A program made the position numbers and the translations under genes. Of a stretch of 7,300 bases of DNA, positions 4,959 to 7,300 are shown piece after piece. The notes under the pieces are model-generated. The model was not told the origin of the DNA. It saw nothing but the letters and a program-made list of their open reading frames with translations, and searched no databases. How positions within the stretch are numbered: position 1 is the first letter of the stretch; every line of letters begins with the position of its first letter. The stretch spans positions 1 to 7,300 of the forward strand of contig DQVY01000230.1 of NCBI GenBank assembly GCA_015661535.1. Direction: 5' to 3'. The DNA is from Sulfurovum sp. GTDB lineage: Bacteria > Campylobacterota > Campylobacteria > Campylobacterales > Sulfurovaceae.

Positions 4959-5525
4959 ATGAAACTTTCACTTCTTACCGCATCACTTTTACTCTCAAGC
5001 TCACTTTATGCCTCTCAAATACATGGCACATCAGCAAAGTCTGAAGGTTTACAAGCCATTAAACTTTTAGGAAGCACGCTCAAATCACAACTGAAAGAGA
5101 AACTACAACAAGACAGCAATGGTACGGTTGCCATCACTTTTTGTACGAGTGAGGCACAAGCCATTACACAAAAGGTCAACACAGAGCTTCCAAGCCACAT
5201 AAAAGTACGCAGAACCTCTTTACAACTTAGAAATGCTGCAAACCAGGCAGATAATCTTGACATAAAGATCATGAAAAATTACAAAAAATCTTTTGAAAAG
5301 AGATCAGCTGGCGCTGCAATGATAACAGTAGTGGAACGAGAAGCATTTACACGTGTCTATAAACCATTAACAGTAGGTGCTGTGTGTCTGAAGTGTCATG
5401 GTACAAATGTCAGCCCTGTAATTGCAGAAAAAATCCAAGCTGCCTACCCGAAAGATGCCGCAATAGGTATGAAAGAGGGTGATTTTAGAGGTGTGATCGT
5501 TGCAGAGATCAAAAAACATCCATAG
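4959..5525 (+). CDS. Periplasmic Tll0287-like (DUF3365) c-type haem protein
   Basis: Residues 1-18 are a Sec signal peptide (charged MK, a Leu/Ser core, LYA before the probable cleavage). The mature part of about 170 residues follows the Tll0287-like pattern. An early helix carries Cys62 in AITFCTSEAQAIT, then comes the conserved RRTSLQLRNAANQAD block (84-98), and a haem c attachment site C143-L-K-C146-H147-G. His147 is the proximal haem ligand. In cyanobacterial Tll0287 the other ligand is, as I recall, a cysteine near the position of Cys62, so a low-potential His/Cys haem is likely here. The family fold is PAS-like and such proteins may sense redox state or gases or carry electrons; the exact role is not known. 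Cytochrome c maturation genes are not in view. The gene appears monocistronic with its own promoter. Confidence 0.87.
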   Translation: MKLSLLTASLLLSSSLYASQIHGTSAKSEGLQAIKLLGSTLKSQLKEKLQQDSNGTVAITFCTSEAQAITQKVNTELPSHIKVRRTSLQLRNAANQADNLDIKIMKNYKKSFEKRSAGAAMITVVEREAFTRVYKPLTVGAVCLKCHGTNVSPVIAEKIQAAYPKDAAIGMKEGDFRGVIVAEIKKHP

Positions 5526-5615
5526 TCTTTGATCAAAAAAACGCATCTGCGAGAGGTATTGATGTTTGCCATCGCCATTCTCTGCATAAACTGCAAGAGA
5601 AGCCAAAAGTGCCAA
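5522..5615 (-). pseudogene. Probable remnant of an exported small protein
   Basis: On the minus strand, TTG at 5615 (4 bases after AAGG) opens a frame whose first residues look like the core and cleavage site of a Sec signal peptide (ALLASLAVYAENG). A polar segment, GDGKHQYLSQMRFFDQ, follows. The resemblance to an exported protein stops near 5522, where the frame runs antisense into the haem protein gene for another 159 bases and loses any protein-like character. A stop codon sits one codon before GTLALLASLAVYA, so the usual MKK-type start has been lost. I take it as the 5' end of a decayed periplasmic protein gene. A functional 82-residue product starting at TTG is the alternative. I do not recognise the family. 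Confidence 0.35.
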
Positions 5616-5684
5616 TGTACCTTATATGTTAGATAGTCAAATAATATACCTAAAGTGTGAACCATGTATGAATTATCATTTGAA

Positions 5685-6278
5685 TTATTTTTCCTTAAGC
5701 TGTTTATCGTGGTATCTGGAAAGCAGGGTAAGTGCTGTAACAGCACCTATAAGCGCATACATCATGTCTGACTGAGTATCCCAAATATAACCTTGTGTAC
5801 CAAGAAAAGCGTCTGCACCTTCCCCTGTTGCAAGGGCTACCCACCACTCTATAAGTTCATAAAATGCTGAAAATGCCAAAACGATACTTAGAACAATATA
5901 GTTGAGCCATACCTTAGATGCCTTGATCACTTCCAAACGCAACAACAACTCTCTAGCTAAAATAGCAGGCATAAAGCCTTGGGCAAAATGTCCCACTTTA
6001 TCATAGTTATTACGCGTCTGATGAAAGATCTCTTTGATCATATCGAACAAAGGCACCTCTGCATACGTATAATGCGCGCCCACCATCAAAATAATCATAT
6101 GTATTAATATTAAAGTATTCAAGAGGGGCGTCAAAGGGAACTTTTTATAGGTCAGTGCCATAAGGATAAAACCTATAAGTGCCGGTATAGCCTCTAAAAA
6201 CCAAGTGAATGTATCTTTAGGATCTATAGCAGACCACAACAATACTGAAAAATAGATACCAAGCCATATATACTTCAT
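5685..6278 (-). CDS. YjdF-like (DUF2238) inner membrane protein
   Basis: The 197-residue integral membrane protein has about six hydrophobic helices (residues near 2-18, 26-44, 52-72, 98-115, 124-146 and 171-186). Its polar motifs are those I associate with the DUF2238/YjdF family: NNYDKVGHFAQGF (90-102), FYELIEWW with Glu141 and Glu144 (139-146), and ADAFLGTQG with WDTQSDM (155-172). These His, Asp and Glu residues cluster at membrane edges and could form an active site or ion site, but the family's biochemical role is unknown to me. The start overlaps the methyltransferase stop as ATGA, with no strong ribosome site of its own, so translation is probably coupled. It is the last gene of a TetR-methyltransferase-membrane protein operon. 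No clear terminator follows. Confidence 0.85.
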   Translation of the reverse strand: MKYIWLGIYFSVLLWSAIDPKDTFTWFLEAIPALIGFILMALTYKKFPLTPLLNTLILIHMIILMVGAHYTYAEVPLFDMIKEIFHQTRNNYDKVGHFAQGFMPAILARELLLRLEVIKASKVWLNYIVLSIVLAFSAFYELIEWWVALATGEGADAFLGTQGYIWDTQSDMMYALIGAVTALTLLSRYHDKQLKEK

Positions 6279-6880
6279 GATTTTACCGCCGTAAGCAAGA
6301 AAACAGTAAAGGTACCGTGAGGCTTGTTAATAGTACTTGCCAAGTCAAACCTCACTTCTTTAAAGCCTGCTTCTTCTGCAATGCTTTGTAGGGAGTCACG
6401 GTCAAAACCATAATGGAATACACCTGTATTGTCAGAATGGAAGCTTCCATCTTCCGTATCTAGATCTGCAAGCGCTATAAACCCACCATCATTCAACATC
6501 GCATAAAATTTTGAGAAGAGGGCACGTGTATCTTCTAAATGATGCAAAGTCATAGAAGAGATAACACCATCTACCTTTCTATCGATCTCTTCTACACTTA
6601 AATCTTTTTCTAACACTTCAGTCTCAATAGGGAAGGTTTTACTTTTGAACTCTAAAAGCATGGCTGGAGAGTTGTCAACAGCAATGATTTTTTGCACATA
6701 AGGTGCAACAAAATAACTCAAAAGCCCCGTACCAGCACCAAAATCCATGATTTCCATAGAGTCATTTAATTTTATATTTTTTACTATTAAGTCTGCTATT
6801 CCTTTTGCTGACTGTGCTGAACCAGACTCGGTATCCCATGTTTTTGACTTGTTTTCGAACAGATCTTTCTTTTTTTCCAT
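6275..6880 (-). CDS. Small class I SAM-dependent methyltransferase (UbiE/BioC-like fold)
   Basis: The 201-residue cytoplasmic protein has all core methyltransferase motifs in order. A FENKSKTWD opening is shared with many UbiE/BioC-type enzymes. Motif I is MDFGAGTG (45-52), Asp69 in AVDNSPAML binds the SAM ribose, an acidic turn KDLS lies at 92-95, SSMTLHHLED (108-117) is motif IV, and LNDGGFIALADLD follows as the strand after it. HYGFDRDSLQSIAEEAGF is the usual late helix. The substrate is not determined; a small molecule or lipid-like acceptor is typical of this subgroup. GGAG lies 5 bases before the ATG at 6880. The gene sits 60 bases after the TetR-type gene and overlaps the YjdF-like gene by 4 bases, suggesting joint control and a linked membrane-associated job. 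Confidence 0.88.
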   Translation of the reverse strand: MEKKKDLFENKSKTWDTESGSAQSAKGIADLIVKNIKLNDSMEIMDFGAGTGLLSYFVAPYVQKIIAVDNSPAMLLEFKSKTFPIETEVLEKDLSVEEIDRKVDGVISSMTLHHLEDTRALFSKFYAMLNDGGFIALADLDTEDGSFHSDNTGVFHYGFDRDSLQSIAEEAGFKEVRFDLASTINKPHGTFTVFLLTAVKS

Positions 6881-6940
6881 CTCATCTCCATATTTTTTAA
6901 TTTTAAAAAGTATTATTTGTTAATATTTTTTAGTATTTAC

Positions 6941-7300
6941 CTAAAACAGGGCCTCTTGCTTCTCTATTTTAATGTTATCCCAAAAGAAATCTACATGTTT
7001 TTCAAACATAGAGACCAGAGACGAGGTAGATTTTTTGTCTACTTTCAACAAAGAGACCTGCATCTGGTAGAAAAAGAGGGGTGCAAAGAACTCATTGGCG
7101 AGCAGCAAGGGGTCCGAAGACTCTATTATCTCCTCTTGCATCATCCCAAAGAAGAGTCCGGAGAGTTTTTTAACGTTCTCTTGGTAAAAATGGTCATTAT
7201 ATATCTCCCTTATAGCCTCATTCCGGAAGATCTCCTGCATCAAGAGCTTAAAAAGCGCCTCATTCTCCTTGTCGAAGCTAATAAGCTTGAAGGTAGTACC
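6941..7300 (-). CDS. TetR-family transcriptional regulator, C-terminal 119 residues (cut by window edge)
   Basis: The frame is open from the right edge to TAG at 6941-6943 and gives 119 residues. The all-helical pattern matches the ligand-binding and dimer domain of TetR regulators: FKLISFDKENEALFKLLMQEIF, then a helix of the NVKKLSGLFFGMMQEEII type, DPLLLANEFFAPLFFYQMQVSLL, and a closing FEKHVDFFWDNI helix. The N-terminal helix-turn-helix lies outside the window, so the assignment rests on the C-terminal pattern alone. TetR proteins are usually repressors released by a small ligand. Here the gene lies directly upstream of, and on the same strand as, the methyltransferase and YjdF-like genes, so autogenous control of the whole operon is likely. 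Confidence 0.75.
   Translation of the reverse strand, partial: GTTFKLISFDKENEALFKLLMQEIFRNEAIREIYNDHFYQENVKKLSGLFFGMMQEEIIESSDPLLLANEFFAPLFFYQMQVSLLKVDKKSTSSLVSMFEKHVDFFWDNIKIEKQEALF

Noticed and set aside
5015..5272. Minus-strand frame opposite the haem protein gene
   Set aside because: Antisense of a confidently assigned CxxCH protein, with no support of its own.
5444..5746. 100-codon minus-strand frame across the haem gene end and the YjdF-like gene end
   Set aside because: It overlaps two better-supported genes and its product has no recognisable features; the useful signal there is in a different frame (5522-5615).
6909..6937. AGTATT direct repeat (6909 and 6932) as a TetR operator before the methyltransferase
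   Set aside because: TetR proteins normally bind inverted repeats, and this hexamer in AT-rich DNA is easily explained by chance.

Overview
The window looks like chromosomal DNA of a Campylobacterota bacterium close to Sulfurovum or Sulfurimonas. This is an inference from the AT-rich sequence, short intergenic gaps, TATAAT-like -10 boxes with little visible -35, and the general look of the proteins. No database search was possible. Both edges cut through genes: a NAD synthetase on the left and a TetR-type regulator on the right.

Left block (1-2559), housekeeping. On the minus strand a cyclophilin gene is followed by glutamine-dependent NAD+ synthetase (nadE, cut by the left edge). A perfect GC-rich palindrome resembling a dispersed repeat sits between them. 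pyrF (orotidine-5'-phosphate decarboxylase) diverges from the cyclophilin across a 67-base promoter region. A 40-codon single-pass membrane protein gene converges on pyrF and overlaps its last 11 bases.

Middle block (2560-3693), accessory. It holds a complete tRNA-Ser(GCU) with encoded CCA, then an unrecognised 67-residue helical protein. Next is a composite pseudogene in which the N-terminal end of a 5'-nucleotidase-family lipoprotein has been joined, out of frame, to the C-terminal end of a sensor histidine kinase. This looks like the scar of one deletion.

Right-centre block (3694-5684). A five-cysteine 83-residue protein is followed, probably in one operon, by a SAM-dependent methyltransferase with an unrecognised N-terminal half. 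Then comes a periplasmic Tll0287-like (DUF3365) c-type haem protein with a CxxCH site and a candidate cysteine axial ligand. Opposite its 3' end lies a probable remnant of another exported protein.

Right block (5685-7300). A minus-strand operon runs from a TetR-family regulator (C-terminal part only) to a small class I methyltransferase and a YjdF-like (DUF2238) membrane protein. The last two overlap by ATGA and are probably translationally coupled.

I found no CRISPR array, transposase, integrase or recognisable defence or toxin-antitoxin module. The most distinctive items are the composite deletion scar, the palindrome between the cyclophilin and nadE, the unlisted micro-membrane protein, the haem protein with probable His/Cys ligation, and the regulator/methyltransferase/YjdF operon. 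None amounts to a demonstrated new system.
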